The notes beneath the pieces were generated by a model. The model had not been told where the DNA came from and searched no databases. It saw only the letters and a program-made list of their open reading frames with translations. The position numbers and the translations under genes were made by a program. From Thalassobacillus cyri (GTDB lineage: Bacteria; Bacillota; Bacilli; Bacillales; Halobacillaceae): DNA of 64,000 nt. This document shows positions 33,469 through 42,095 of the stretch, piece by piece. The stretch lies in assembly GCF_900107755.1 (NCBI RefSeq), contig NZ_FNQR01000006.1, positions 62,001 to 126,000 of the forward strand, given 5' to 3'. The number at the start of each line of letters is the position of its first letter. Positions within the stretch are counted from its first letter, which is position 1.

Positions 33469-34947
33469 TTGGAAAAAGTCGATATTTTCAAAGATATTTC
33501 CAAACGGACGAATGGAGATATTTATCTGGGTGTTGTCGGGGCGGTCCGTACAGGTAAATCAACCTTCATCAAGAAATTCATGGAATTGGTGGTTCTACCA
33601 CAAATGGCTAATGAAGCCGATCGAGAGCGGGCAATGGATGAACTCCCACAAAGCGCAGCTGGAAAAACCATCATGACGACAGAACCGAAGTTTGTACCTA
33701 ACCAGGCGGTATCGGTAGAAGTAGAAGAAGGATTAGATGTTAATGTCAGGCTGGTTGATTGCGTCGGATATGCAGTCAGCGGAGCGGTGGGGTACGAGGA
33801 TGAAAATGGACCTCGAATGATCAATACTCCTTGGTATGAAGAGGCTATCCCTTTCCATGAGGCAGCTGAAATCGGAACTAGAAAAGTCATTCAGGATCAT
33901 TCCACAATCGGCGTAGTGGTTACCACTGATGGAACAATCGGTGAAATTGAACGAAGGGATTATGTAGAAGCAGAAGAGCGGATCGTCGAGGAAATGAAGG
34001 AAGTCGGGAAACCATTTATCATGATTGTCAATTCAGTCCAGCCTTATCATAAGGACACAGAAATCTTACGAGATCAACTGAGTGAGAAATATGATATTCC
34101 AGTACTCGCTTTATCTGTAGAAGGGATGCGGGAAGATGATGTCAATAGCGTCCTGAGGGAAGCACTTTATGAATTCCCTGTGCTCGAAGTAAACGTCAAC
34201 CTCCCTAGCTGGGTAATGGTTTTGGAAGAAGGGCACTGGCTTCGGAACAACTTCCAATCCGCGATTGAAGAAACGGTTCAAGATATTAAGCGTCTCCGTG
34301 ATGTCAGCCGTGTCGTCGGAAACTTCGATGACTATGAATATATTTCGAGGGCGAATTTATCAGGTATGGAGCTGGGTGAAGGAGTAGCTGAAATTGACTT
34401 GCAGGCTCCTGATCAATTGTATGATGTAGTATTAAAAGAGATTGTTGGTGAAGAGATTCGGGGTAAGGATCATTTGCTGCAAATCATGCAGGACTTTTCT
34501 CACGCTAAAAGAGAATATGATCAAGTAGCGGAAGCGTTGAATATGGTGAAACAGACCGGGTACGGAATTGCGGCTCCTACATTACATGATATGGCACTTG
34601 AGGAACCTGAAATTATCCGGCAAGGTTCGCGGTTCGGTGTGAGACTGAAGGCAGTCGCGCCATCGATACACATGGTAAAAGTCGATGTGCACTCTGAGTT
34701 TTCTCCAATTATTGGTACCGAAAAACAAAGTGAAGAACTGGTTAGGTACTTGATGCAAGACTTTGAGGAAGATCCATTGTCGATTTGGAATTCCGACATT
34801 TTTGGCCGGTCACTCAGCTCAATCGTGCGAGAAGGAATCCAGGCGAAATTGTCTTTGATGCCGGAAAATGCAAGATACAAATTAAAAGAGACATTGGAAA
34901 GAATCATCAACGAAGGTTCAGGCGGAATGATAGCAATCATACTATAA
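33469..34947 (+). CDS. spoIVA: Stage IV sporulation protein A
   Basis: ATPase that polymerises on the forespore surface as the base of the spore coat (492 residues). Walker A is GAVRTGKST (residues 24-32); downstream are DCVGY and the conserved C terminus ending in GMIAIIL, which inserts at the membrane through SpoVM. I chose TTG at 33469 because AGGAGG lies six bases upstream and the product, beginning MEKVDIFKDI, then has the B. subtilis length of 492; an ATG at 33439 would add ten atypical residues. Confidence 0.96.
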   Translation: MEKVDIFKDISKRTNGDIYLGVVGAVRTGKSTFIKKFMELVVLPQMANEADRERAMDELPQSAAGKTIMTTEPKFVPNQAVSVEVEEGLDVNVRLVDCVGYAVSGAVGYEDENGPRMINTPWYEEAIPFHEAAEIGTRKVIQDHSTIGVVVTTDGTIGEIERRDYVEAEERIVEEMKEVGKPFIMIVNSVQPYHKDTEILRDQLSEKYDIPVLALSVEGMREDDVNSVLREALYEFPVLEVNVNLPSWVMVLEEGHWLRNNFQSAIEETVQDIKRLRDVSRVVGNFDDYEYISRANLSGMELGEGVAEIDLQAPDQLYDVVLKEIVGEEIRGKDHLLQIMQDFSHAKREYDQVAEALNMVKQTGYGIAAPTLHDMALEEPEIIRQGSRFGVRLKAVAPSIHMVKVDVHSEFSPIIGTEKQSEELVRYLMQDFEEDPLSIWNSDIFGRSLSSIVREGIQAKLSLMPENARYKLKETLERIINEGSGGMIAIIL

Positions 34948-34973
34948 CGGCTCTTGAAAGGGCCGTTTTTTTA
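34947..34973 (+). terminator. Terminator of spoIVA
   Basis: AACGGCTCTT (34948-34957) pairs with AGGGCCGTT (34961-34969) around a short loop and is followed by a T-tract. It begins right after the stop codon. Confidence 0.88.
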
Positions 34974-35186
34974 TGTGCTTTAAAATATTTTTTCATTTTT
35001 GCAGGAGAAAGGAAGCGATATGTCGTAATACCGAAGAGAGCCTTTATTAAAAACCGCATAAACCTTGCCATACCAATGGTTGCGCGTTTCTTGCATCCTG
35101 TTTTTGAATATGGTACGCTTCTTGTACCGTAACGGTGCAGAACCGACAGAAATTGCGGTATTAAGCGGTTTTAGTGCAACTCTCTA

Positions 35187-35287
35187 TTGAATTTCACTGA
35201 AATCTCGTTTAATATAAGGCATGTCATCAAATCAATGATGACCGCTTGTTCAAATTAAATGTTCCAGGGCTTCCGAAGTGGAAAGCC
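35187..35287 (+). promoter_or_regulatory. hbs promoter and leader hairpin
   Basis: TTGAAT (35187-35192), a 17-base spacer and TAATAT (35210-35215) make a good sigma-A promoter. In the leader, GGGCTTCC (35267-35274) pairs with GGAAAGCC (35280-35287), about 35 bases before the hbs start. The rest of the spoIVA-hbs gap (34974-35186) contains a CCGTAACGG palindrome near 35128 but nothing else recognised. Confidence 0.6.
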
Positions 35288-35324
35288 TTGTGAATGGATT
35301 ATCGCCCGAGAGGAGGTGAATATC

Positions 35325-35597
35325 ATGAACAAGACAGATCTAATCAACACTGTTTCTGAAAAAGCTGATCTTTCTAAAAAAGATGCTACAAAAGCAGTTG
35401 ATTCTGTATTTGAATCAATCATGGATTCACTTAAAGATGGTGACAAAGTACAATTGATTGGTTTCGGGAACTTTGAAGTACGCGAGCGTGCTGCCCGTAA
35501 AGGCCGTAACCCGCAAACTGGTGAAGAAATCGAAATTTCTGCCAGCAAAGTCCCAGCATTTAAACCAGGTAAAGCCCTTAAGGATGCTGTTAAGTAA
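35325..35597 (+). CDS. hbs: DNA-binding protein HU
   Basis: Histone-like nucleoid protein of 90 residues: [20 protein letters not shown], the DNA-binding arm [24 protein letters not shown] (only its GFGNFEV and RKGRNPQTG parts are quoted as diagnostic) and the C-terminal [17 protein letters not shown] 35325 has AGGAGGTG upstream; the in-frame extension from 35259 is not supported. Placement between spoIVA and mtrB is as in B. subtilis, though folE is missing after it. Confidence 0.96.
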   Translation: MNKTDLINTVSEKADLSKKDATKAVDSVFESIMDSLKDGDKVQLIGFGNFEVRERAARKGRNPQTGEEIEISASKVPAFKPGKALKDAVK

Positions 35598-35620
35598 TCT
35601 CCTACATAGGGCAAGTGGAA

Positions 35621-35649
35621 AAGGGTGCCATTTGCGCACCCTTTTTTTC
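35621..35649 (+). terminator. Terminator of hbs
   Basis: AAGGGTGC (35621-35628) pairs with GCACCCTT (35636-35643), followed by TTTTTT. Confidence 0.9.
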
Positions 35650-35671
35650 ATTTTATAAAAAATTATTAAAT

Positions 35672-35805
35672 GGTTACATATGAATATGTACGAGTGAGCT
35701 GCCTCCAGCCTCTGCGCCTATCCCTGCTGGGTCTTGGGAGTCAACCCTCTCTATGGTGAAAAGCACCATGGTAGGTCACAACAAGGCGCCCATACGCTTT
35801 GGATG
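35672..35805 (+). ncRNA. Unidentified GC-rich structured RNA candidate upstream of mtrB
   Basis: The 320-base gap between hbs and mtrB has no credible coding frame but a GC-rich core with several pairings: ACATAT/ATATGT (35673-35686), GCGCCT (35717-35722) with AGGCGC (35785-35790), GGGT with ACCC (about 35730-35748), and the hairpin ATGGTG-AAAAG-CACCAT (35754-35770). The nested layout looks like a folded RNA or leader. It does not match the riboswitches or housekeeping RNAs that I know. It occupies the place of folE in B. subtilis. The 35806-35920 remainder shows nothing specific. Confidence 0.45.
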
Positions 35806-35920
35806 GTATTAATTATGTTTAAAAGACTCACAATAGTACGAGTTATTGCAAAACGGCATGATTGACATTCTTTGCAATGTAAGCGATATTAAATTTACAG
35901 AATAAGGGGAGTGGATGGAT

Positions 35921-36145
35921 ATGGATCTGAAAGGTAACGATTTTTTTGTCATTAAAGCATTGGAAGACGGCGTAAATGTGATCGGTTTAACAAGAGGGAC
36001 AGACACCCGTTTCCATCATTCAGAAAAGCTGGATAAGGATGAAGTGATGATCGCCCAGTTCACGGAACATACCTCTGCGGTTAAAATAAGAGGGAAAGCT
36101 CTAATCCAGACCAGTCATGGAGAAGTAACGAACGAAACAGAGTAA
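35921..36145 (+). CDS. mtrB: Tryptophan RNA-binding attenuation protein (TRAP)
   Basis: Small protein of 74 residues that forms an 11-mer ring, binds tryptophan and then (G/U)AG repeats in RNA to repress trp genes. The core [20 protein letters not shown] and [15 protein letters not shown] and [10 protein letters not shown] are nearly identical to B. subtilis TRAP, including the Lys-x-Arg RNA-contact motif. ATG 35921 is nine bases after AGGGGAG; an ATG two codons earlier is too close. The usual partner genes folE and the trp operon are absent from this window. Confidence 0.95.
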   Translation: MDLKGNDFFVIKALEDGVNVIGLTRGTDTRFHHSEKLDKDEVMIAQFTEHTSAVKIRGKALIQTSHGEVTNETE

Positions 36146-36198
36146 CGATTGATGTTTCCTGTCGCTCATACATAACACAGGCAATCCTAAATAAAATA

Positions 36199-36207
36199 TG
36201 CTATAAT
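36199..36207 (+). promoter_or_regulatory. Extended -10 promoter before hepS
   Basis: TGC followed by TATAAT (36202-36207) is an extended -10 element 35 bases before the hepS start. The -35 region is weak. Confidence 0.5.
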
Positions 36208-36241
36208 ACTGTGTTGTAAACGTCTTTCAGAAAGGACTCAG

Positions 36242-37045
36242 GTGATCCAGGTGAGTAAAGAAGAACTTGAACTGCAGACATTAAAACAAAAAATAATCGC
36301 TAAAGTTCGCCATCCTTTTTTAACGAAGTTCATTCCAGAACCTGTCATCGATGAGGACAAGTTAGTACTGTTGGCGTCTATCATGGATGACACCAATTTG
36401 CCGGATGTAAAAAAAGAACAATATATCATCACGACCATGCTTGTTCAAGTCGCACTCGATACCCATGACCTAGTGACGTTGACAGACGAAGATGAGGAGC
36501 GGGAAACTGTACGAAACAGGCAGCTGACCGTATTGGCGGGGGATTATTACAGCGGAATGTATTATTACCTGCTATCACAATTAGATGATATACCCATGAT
36601 TCATACACTAGCCTCGGCGATCAAAGATATCAACGAGCAGAAAATGGAATTGTATTATAAAGATGTGGATTCTTTTCAGGAATTCATGAATGGTCTTAGA
36701 GATATAGAGTCATTACTGATTCAGCGTGTGGCTTCTTACGTACAGCAGGCAGGCATCAATGATGTTGCAGGAGAATGGCTGCTGACTAAAAAATTATTAG
36801 ATGAAAAGAAAAACATCCAACAGCATGGTTTCTCTCCATTGTTTGACTTGCTGCTTAAAAGTCCGACGACTAACACTAATTATGCACAAATCATGACCAC
36901 AGTAGAGAATATGATACAAAAAAATATCAATCGTCTGGAATTGACGCTTTCGCAGCTGCCATTACATTTCAATCTGTTGAAGTCGTACGTCCATACGACA
37001 TTGAGCGATCACCAATATACGAAACAATTTGCAGAAGAGGGATAA
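36242..37045 (+). CDS. hepS: Heptaprenyl diphosphate synthase component I
   Basis: Small regulatory subunit (267 residues) of the two-part enzyme that makes the C35 side chain of menaquinone-7. It is mostly helical and lacks DDxxD motifs, as expected. The HepS identity comes from the ILASIMDDT-like and DYYSGMYYYLLS segments and from the conserved hepS-menG-hepT order. GTG 36242 has AAAGGA five bases upstream; GTG 36251 is nearly as good. It ends three bases before menG. Confidence 0.9.
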   Translation: MIQVSKEELELQTLKQKIIAKVRHPFLTKFIPEPVIDEDKLVLLASIMDDTNLPDVKKEQYIITTMLVQVALDTHDLVTLTDEDEERETVRNRQLTVLAGDYYSGMYYYLLSQLDDIPMIHTLASAIKDINEQKMELYYKDVDSFQEFMNGLRDIESLLIQRVASYVQQAGINDVAGEWLLTKKLLDEKKNIQQHGFSPLFDLLLKSPTTNTNYAQIMTTVENMIQKNINRLELTLSQLPLHFNLLKSYVHTTLSDHQYTKQFAEEG

Positions 37046-37048
37046 TAG

Positions 37049-37756
37049 ATGCAACAGACAAAGGAAGAACGCGTGCATCATGTATTTGAAAAAATCTATC
37101 AGCGTTACGATGTGATGAATTCAGTTATTTCTTTTCAACGGCACAAAGCCTGGCGTAAAGATGTCATGAATAGAATCAACGTAAAGTCTGGGGACCAGGC
37201 GCTGGATGTTTGCTGCGGTACAGGGGACTGGACAGTAGCATTAGCGGAGGAAGTAGGCCAGGAAGGCAAAGTGATTGGCCTTGACTTCAGTCATAATATG
37301 CTTTCAGTCGGTATCAAAAAGAAATTGTCATCTGGTTTGAGTCAAATGGAGTTTGAGCATGGAAATGCAATGGCTCTCCCATTTGAAGATAACAGTTTCG
37401 ATTATGTAACCATTGGTTTCGGGTTACGGAATGTACCAGATTATCTTCAAGTATTGAAAGAGATGACTAGAGTAGTGAAACCTGGCGGTAAAGTCATCTG
37501 TCTTGAAACCTCCCAGCCCACTATGCCAGGATTCAGGCAAGGTTATTATGCTTACTTCAAATATATCATGCCTGCATTCGGTAAATTATTTGCTAAAAGC
37601 TATCAGGAGTATAGCTGGCTGCATGAATCTGCCAAAGACTTTCCAGGTAAAGAAGAATTGAAGCAGATGTTTGAGAAGGCTGGTTTGCGTAATGTCAAAG
37701 TCAAGTCATATACCGGCGGTGTCGCTGCGATGCATATGGGAGAGAAATTATCATAA
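37049..37756 (+). CDS. menG: Demethylmenaquinone methyltransferase
   Basis: SAM-dependent C-methyltransferase of 235 residues that completes menaquinone synthesis. UbiE/MenG motifs are [18 protein letters not shown], the SAM-binding [19 protein letters not shown], and the [16 protein letters not shown] stretch. Middle gene of hepS-menG-hepT. Menaquinone is the electron carrier for the Qcr complex encoded further along. Confidence 0.95.
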   Translation: MQQTKEERVHHVFEKIYQRYDVMNSVISFQRHKAWRKDVMNRINVKSGDQALDVCCGTGDWTVALAEEVGQEGKVIGLDFSHNMLSVGIKKKLSSGLSQMEFEHGNAMALPFEDNSFDYVTIGFGLRNVPDYLQVLKEMTRVVKPGGKVICLETSQPTMPGFRQGYYAYFKYIMPAFGKLFAKSYQEYSWLHESAKDFPGKEELKQMFEKAGLRNVKVKSYTGGVAAMHMGEKLS

Positions 37757-37772
37757 CATAAGGGTGGCCACC

Positions 37773-38747
37773 ATGAAGTTAGCTATGATCTATTCTTTTT
37801 TAAAACAGGATTTAGCAAAAATCGAAGATTCTATCAATAATACGATACAAGCACAGCATCCCGTTTTACGTGAAGCATCCACCCAATTATTAGCTGCAGG
37901 AGGGAAACGGATCCGTCCTGTTTTTGTTTTATTGGGCGGAAAGTTTGGAAACTATCAACTGGACCGCATGGAAGCAGTAGCCGTATCGTTGGAGCTGATT
38001 CATATGGCCTCACTGGTACACGATGATGTTGTCGATAACGCTGAGCTTAGAAGGGGTCAGCCGACGATAAAGGCGAAGTGGGATAATCGTATTGCCATGT
38101 ATACAGGCGATTACATATTTGCAAGATCGTTGGAATCTCTGTCTGCACTGGAAGATCCAAGAGCACATCAAGTGCTTGCGAAGACAATGGTAGAATTATG
38201 TCTTGGGGAAATAGAGCAGGTTAAAGATAAATACCGGTTAGAACAGAATTTGCGTGCCTATCTGCTAAGGATCAAACGGAAAACGGCGCTCTTGATCGCT
38301 GCCAGCTGTCAGCTTGGAGCAATCGCTTCCCAGGCCCCGCTTCAGTATGAACGAGCGTTGTACAGGTACGGTTATTTTGTAGGGATGTCCTACCAGATCA
38401 TCGACGATGTGCTGGATTTTACTGCGTCAGAAGAAGAATTAGGTAAGCCCTCCGGAAGTGATCTATTACAAGGGAACATCACATTGCCAGTGCTCTATGC
38501 CATGGAGGATAACATGATTGCTTCTGAACTCTATGAATTGTTCCAGAGTGATACAGAGAACTTGACACCTGAAGACTTGGCTCCCGTAATCAGGAAAATC
38601 AAAGCCAGTGATGCCATTGATCGTTCTTTAAAAATCAGTGAACGCTATTTACAAAAAGCTTATCAGGCACTAGAGGTACTTCCACCAGGCCGTGCGAAGC
38701 AGACTTTACGTGGAATCGCAAAATATATCGGAAAAAGAAAGTCTTAA
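37773..38747 (+). CDS. hepT: Heptaprenyl diphosphate synthase component II
   Basis: Catalytic trans-prenyltransferase (324 residues) that pairs with HepS. The two Asp-rich motifs are DDVVD (84-88) and DDVLD (211-215), with GGKRIRP and the GDYIFARS and GNITLPVLYA motifs around them. ATG 37773 gives a protein starting MKLAMIYSFLKQDL, which aligns with B. subtilis HepT; the reading frame extends upstream inside menG but that part is not coding. An inverted repeat (AACAGATT/AATCTGTT, 38747-38776) follows the stop. Confidence 0.95.
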   Translation: MKLAMIYSFLKQDLAKIEDSINNTIQAQHPVLREASTQLLAAGGKRIRPVFVLLGGKFGNYQLDRMEAVAVSLELIHMASLVHDDVVDNAELRRGQPTIKAKWDNRIAMYTGDYIFARSLESLSALEDPRAHQVLAKTMVELCLGEIEQVKDKYRLEQNLRAYLLRIKRKTALLIAASCQLGAIASQAPLQYERALYRYGYFVGMSYQIIDDVLDFTASEEELGKPSGSDLLQGNITLPVLYAMEDNMIASELYELFQSDTENLTPEDLAPVIRKIKASDAIDRSLKISERYLQKAYQALEVLPPGRAKQTLRGIAKYIGKRKS

Positions 38748-38752
38748 CAGAT

Positions 38753-38810
38753 TGCCACCAGGGAGAGAATCTGTTAAAATTTTCTTCGGTACTATTTTTA
38801 AGCGCTTACA
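38753..38810 (+). promoter_or_regulatory. ndk promoter with a cre-like CcpA site
   Basis: TTGCCA (38753-38758), a 16-base spacer and TAAAAT (38775-38780) form a promoter. TTTAAGCGCTTACA (38797-38810) matches 13 of 14 positions of the cre consensus TGWAANCGNTNWCA and lies about ten bases after the predicted transcription start, a position where CcpA represses. Confidence 0.55.
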
Positions 38811-38839
38811 CACAAATACATAATCAATGAGGTGTTATT

Positions 38840-39286
38840 ATGGAAAAAACTTTTTTAATGGTTAAACCAGATGGAGTACAACGTAATCTAGTAGGAGAAA
38901 TCGTTTCTCGTTTCGAGAATAAAGGTTTCAAGCTCGCTGGGGCAAAATTGATGATTATCCCTGCGGAGCTTGCAGAAAAGCATTATGGAGAACATAAGGA
39001 CAAGCCTTTCTTTGGTGAATTGGTGGATTTCATAACTTCCGGACCAGTTTTCGCAATGGTTTGGGAAGGCGAAAATGTGATTGCTACTGCACGTCAAATG
39101 ATGGGCAGCACGAAACCACAAGATGCGCTTCCTGGTACAATTCGCGGTGACTTCGGTGTGACTGTCGGTAAAAACGTCATACATGGTTCCGATTCTCCGG
39201 AAAGTGCTGAGCGTGAAATCGGACTGTTTTTCGAGGAAGATAAAGTGTTATCGTACGACAAGAACGATCAAAACTGGGTTTATTAA
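38840..39286 (+). CDS. ndk: Nucleoside diphosphate kinase
   Basis: Transfers the gamma-phosphate between nucleoside triphosphates (148 residues). It starts [20 protein letters not shown], has the [20 protein letters not shown] motif, and the phospho-His115 in [15 protein letters not shown]. Length is standard. A promoter with a cre-like site precedes it and a terminator follows, so it is probably monocistronic. Confidence 0.97.
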   Translation: MEKTFLMVKPDGVQRNLVGEIVSRFENKGFKLAGAKLMIIPAELAEKHYGEHKDKPFFGELVDFITSGPVFAMVWEGENVIATARQMMGSTKPQDALPGTIRGDFGVTVGKNVIHGSDSPESAEREIGLFFEEDKVLSYDKNDQNWVY

Positions 39287-39298
39287 TCTGCTTATCAG

Positions 39299-39332
39299 AA
39301 CCGTTCTCTAGATTTGAGAACGGTTTTTTCTT
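39299..39332 (+). terminator. Terminator of ndk
   Basis: GAACCGTTCTC (39299-39309) pairs with GAGAACGGTTC-like GAGAACGGTT (39317-39326), followed by a T-tract. Confidence 0.9.
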
Positions 39333-39370
39333 TAGAGAACGACCCTCTGAAAAATATACGGGTTGATTTT

Positions 39371-39542
39371 ACATATAAGCTTCCTTTGATTGAAGACTCA
39401 GTTTCGAGACTTTAGGTAGCAATTATGGAGGCTGGGAAAAAGGATCGCTTTCCATGGGCATGTGGTGAGCTTCCTCAGGCTTCGCCTTGCGGGATCTCAC
39501 CTATCATGTTGATCCCATAGGAGTCTCACCGTTTTCCCAGCC
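39371..39542 (-). repeat. Dispersed GC-rich repeat, copy A (inverted orientation)
   Basis: GGCTGGGAAAA (39430-39440) and TTTTCCCAGCC (39532-39542) are the outer arms of an imperfect palindrome whose inside carries GGAAAGCGA and GAGACTCC motifs on the minus strand, shared with copies B and C. On the minus strand its flank (39371-39425) resembles the TCTCGAAATCAAGTCTTCAA flank of copy B. Reading frames here are by-products of the GC-rich sequence. Confidence 0.75.
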
Positions 39543-39689
39543 ACCATATGATTGTCAGAATCTCGAAACGCCTATCAAGAATAGTGGGCTTTTGAACCGA
39601 AAGTACGATCAATCCGTGATTGTGATAGGATTTCACTCAAAAATTAGAAAAGGACATTCAAGGGCGATTTCGATAACCTTTTGTGGCAA

Positions 39690-39870
39690 GGGGCGTAGGG
39701 GAACTGCAAGACTTCTGTGGGAAATGCGTGTTAGATGAGACCCCACAGAGCGTCAGCTCGAGGAGGCTCATCACTCGCCCACGGAAAGCGAGTTGTTCCC
39801 CAACGCCCTTCCCCTCTTACAATATCTCGAAATCAAGTCTTCAACTTTTCGGCCATATTTTGGTATAAGC
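39690..39870 (+). repeat. Dispersed GC-rich repeat, copy B
   Basis: GGGCGTAGGGGAAC (39691-39704) and GTTCCCCAACGCCC (39795-39808) are the outer arms. The interior has GATGAGACCCCACAGAG, GCGTCAGCTCGAGGAGGCTC and ACGGAAAGCGAGT, also found in copy C 23.5 kb away. A flank with ATCAAGTCTTCAAC and TCGGCCATATTTTGGTATAAG (39832-39870) is also shared with copy C. Between copies A and B (39543-39689) I see no gene. Confidence 0.8.
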
Positions 39871-39938
39871 CTTTTACACAATATTAACTAGATCGTTTAA
39901 CAGAGCCTAGAATGAAAGTCGGGGAAAGGGAAGAAGCC

Positions 39939-40715
39939 ATGAGCGAGGAATATAGCAAATTCATTGCTGCAATCAAGAGTAAAACAGGAATCGATTTGTC
40001 TCTTTATAAAGAAGCGCAGATGAAACGCCGTTTAATCTCTTTGCGTAACAAACGTGGATATAGTGATTTTGAAGATTATTTTAAAGTCCTGACCAGGGAT
40101 CAGGGTTTAATGGAGGAATTCCTCGACCGCATGACCATCAATGTGTCCGAATTTTTTCGTAATCCTGCCCGCTGGGAAGTATTTGAGAAAAAGGTCGTTC
40201 CACAACTGCTGCAAACAAAGCGGAGTATTAAAGTTTGGAGTGCTGCCTGTTCGACAGGGGAAGAGCCTTATACGCTGGCTATCCTTTTAAGTAAATACTT
40301 ACCGTTAGAACGAGTGGAGATTCTTGCCACCGACTTAGATGAGAATGCCCTGATTAGAGCCAGGACAGGTCTATACCCTGGGCGAGCCTTAAAAGAAGTC
40401 CCTGACACCGTCCTGCAAAAACATTTTAAATTGGAAAATGGATTATATAAAATTGATGATTCTATTAAGCGGGCGGTACACTTCAAAAAACATAACCTTC
40501 TATCGGATTCCTATGCTAAGAATTTTGATTTGATCGTCTGTCGAAATGTACTTATTTATTTTACAGAGGATGCTAAACGGATGATTTACCAGAAAATAAG
40601 AAGTTCGCTTTGTGTACAAGGATTTTTTTTCGTAGGAAGCACCGAGCAGATCTTCAGCCCAAAACAATACGGGCTATATACGTTTGATTCATTCTTTTAT
40701 CAAAGACTCAGTTAA
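39939..40715 (+). CDS. cheR: Chemotaxis protein methyltransferase CheR
   Basis: SAM-dependent glutamate O-methyltransferase for chemoreceptors (258 residues). The N-terminal helical domain has LYKEAQMKRRL and FLDRMTINVSEFFRNP; the catalytic domain has WSAACSTGEEPYTLA for SAM binding and DLIVCRNVLIYF. ATG 39939 follows GGGAAAGGGAAG; an ATG at 39912 would add nine residues. Location between ndk and aroF is as in B. subtilis. The last four codons fall within a short sequence repeated after panD. Confidence 0.95.
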   Translation: MSEEYSKFIAAIKSKTGIDLSLYKEAQMKRRLISLRNKRGYSDFEDYFKVLTRDQGLMEEFLDRMTINVSEFFRNPARWEVFEKKVVPQLLQTKRSIKVWSAACSTGEEPYTLAILLSKYLPLERVEILATDLDENALIRARTGLYPGRALKEVPDTVLQKHFKLENGLYKIDDSIKRAVHFKKHNLLSDSYAKNFDLIVCRNVLIYFTEDAKRMIYQKIRSSLCVQGFFFVGSTEQIFSPKQYGLYTFDSFFYQRLS

Positions 40716-40750
40716 ATCTCAGGTTTGATTTTTCAGTTTAAGCTCGTTTA
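40702..40750 (+). repeat. Short dispersed repeat at the cheR 3' end
   Basis: About 48 bases from AAAGACTCAGTTAAATC to TTTAAGCT recur with about eight differences at 63001-63049. The copy here overlaps the cheR stop codon. It may be the remnant of a mobile element end; both copies lie close to the GC-rich dispersed repeats. Confidence 0.5.
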
Positions 40751-40771
40751 TCCAGCATAATCAGTTTCCCT

Positions 40772-40802
40772 TCCCGGTACAAAAGATGTACCGGGATTTT
40801 TG
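40772..40802 (+). terminator. Terminator of cheR
   Basis: TCCCGGTACA (40772-40781) pairs perfectly with TGTACCGGGA (40787-40796), followed by TTTTT. Confidence 0.92.
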
Positions 40803-40862
40803 TCTCTATGACAGTTATTTAATGCTTTGACGCTTTTATGTTTTAACCTATTAAAAAATTTA

Positions 40863-40889
40863 TTGCACACAAGCTTGATAAGATATGAT
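40863..40889 (+). promoter_or_regulatory. Probable promoter of the aro operon
   Basis: TTGCAC (40863-40868) is followed at a short 15-base spacing by TATGAT (40884-40889); TGATAT two bases further would give 17. It lies 39 bases before aroF. No (G/T)AG repeat array typical of a TRAP target is visible in the leader. Confidence 0.45.
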
Positions 40890-40927
40890 ATAGTAGAACA
40901 TAAAATTTATACTATGGAGGGACGTCC

Positions 40928-42094
40928 ATGCGCTATTTGACTGCTGGAGAATCACACGGAAAACAACTTACTACAATAATTGAAGGAATACCTTCTCATT
41001 TACCATTATTGAATGACCAAATAAATGAATCCCTATTGCGGCGTCAGGGAGGCTACGGTCGTGGGCGTCGCATGCAAATTGAGAAAGATCTGGTAGAAAT
41101 AACTGCAGGTGTCCGACATGGCTATACGCTGGGATCGCCTATCTCTCTCGTCATCAACAATGATGATTTCAAACATTGGAGAAATATAATGGGGGAAAGC
41201 CCTATACCAGAAGATGAAGAGGTCCGTCGGACAATATCCCGTCCACGGCCAGGTCATGCTGATCTGAATGGCGGAATGAAATACGGACACAGAGACCTGC
41301 GTAATGTACTGGAACGTTCATCCGCGCGTGAAACAGCTGCCCGAGTAGCGGCGGGGGCTGTTGCTAAAGTATTACTTAAAGAACTAGGCATCACTGTTGG
41401 TGCTTATGTTCGTGAAATTGCAGGTATTGTGAGCAGCTTTGATGAATCCATGTCATTAAAAGAACGAGTAGATATAGCAGAAGCTTCTCCGGTAAGGACG
41501 TTAGATAAAAAAGCGGAGAAAGAAATGATGGAAGCGATCGACCAGGCGAAAAAAGAAGGGGATTCTATAGGCGGAGTAGTAGAGGTATACGTGGAAGGCA
41601 TGCCTCCAGGTGTTGGCTCCTATGTGCAATATGATCGTAAACTCGACAGCCGTATAGCCGGCAGTGTGGTAAGCATCAATGCTTTCAAAGGGGTGGAATT
41701 CGGCATTGGCTTTGAAGCAGCGAGACGGAATGGCAGCGAGGTACATGATGAAATTGCCTGGGAAGAATCACAAGGCTATTACCGGAAGACAAATCGTCTT
41801 GGGGGATTTGAAGGTGGCATGACAACTGGTATGCCTTTAATTGTTAAAGGTGTAATGAAGCCGATTCCTACCTTATATAAACCGCTTCAAAGTGTCGACA
41901 TTGAGACCAAAGAGCCTTTTGCTGCCAGTATCGAACGATCAGATTCATGCGCTGTTCCGGCAGCGGGTGTAGTGATGGAACATGTCGTAGCGTTTGAGCT
42001 TGCACGTGCGATGATGGAACAATTTCCAGGGGATTACTTTCCTCGTATGAAACAAGCAGTGGATGCTTACAGAGAAGAGGTAAGGAGATTTTAA
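40928..42094 (+). CDS. aroF: Chorismate synthase
   Basis: Converts EPSP to chorismate with reduced FMN (388 residues); named aroF in Bacillus and aroC in E. coli. Motifs are GESHGK at the N terminus, [29 protein letters not shown], and the [13 protein letters not shown]-type segment (here [14 protein letters not shown]). First gene of a six-gene aromatic operon; aroB starts one base after its stop. Confidence 0.96.
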   Translation: MRYLTAGESHGKQLTTIIEGIPSHLPLLNDQINESLLRRQGGYGRGRRMQIEKDLVEITAGVRHGYTLGSPISLVINNDDFKHWRNIMGESPIPEDEEVRRTISRPRPGHADLNGGMKYGHRDLRNVLERSSARETAARVAAGAVAKVLLKELGITVGAYVREIAGIVSSFDESMSLKERVDIAEASPVRTLDKKAEKEMMEAIDQAKKEGDSIGGVVEVYVEGMPPGVGSYVQYDRKLDSRIAGSVVSINAFKGVEFGIGFEAARRNGSEVHDEIAWEESQGYYRKTNRLGGFEGGMTTGMPLIVKGVMKPIPTLYKPLQSVDIETKEPFAASIERSDSCAVPAAGVVMEHVVAFELARAMMEQFPGDYFPRMKQAVDAYREEVRRF

Positions 42095-42095
42095 T

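Noticed and set aside
35672-35805. SRP RNA, 6S RNA, RNase P RNA or a THF riboswitch
   Set aside because: I looked for the conserved cores of each (for example the SRP GGAAGCAG loop and the RNase P GAGGAAAGTCC segment) and found none.
39487-39868. Open frames of 60-85 codons around the two GC-rich repeats
   Set aside because: They lie within palindromic repeats, lack ribosome-binding sites and have compositions unlike real proteins of the window.
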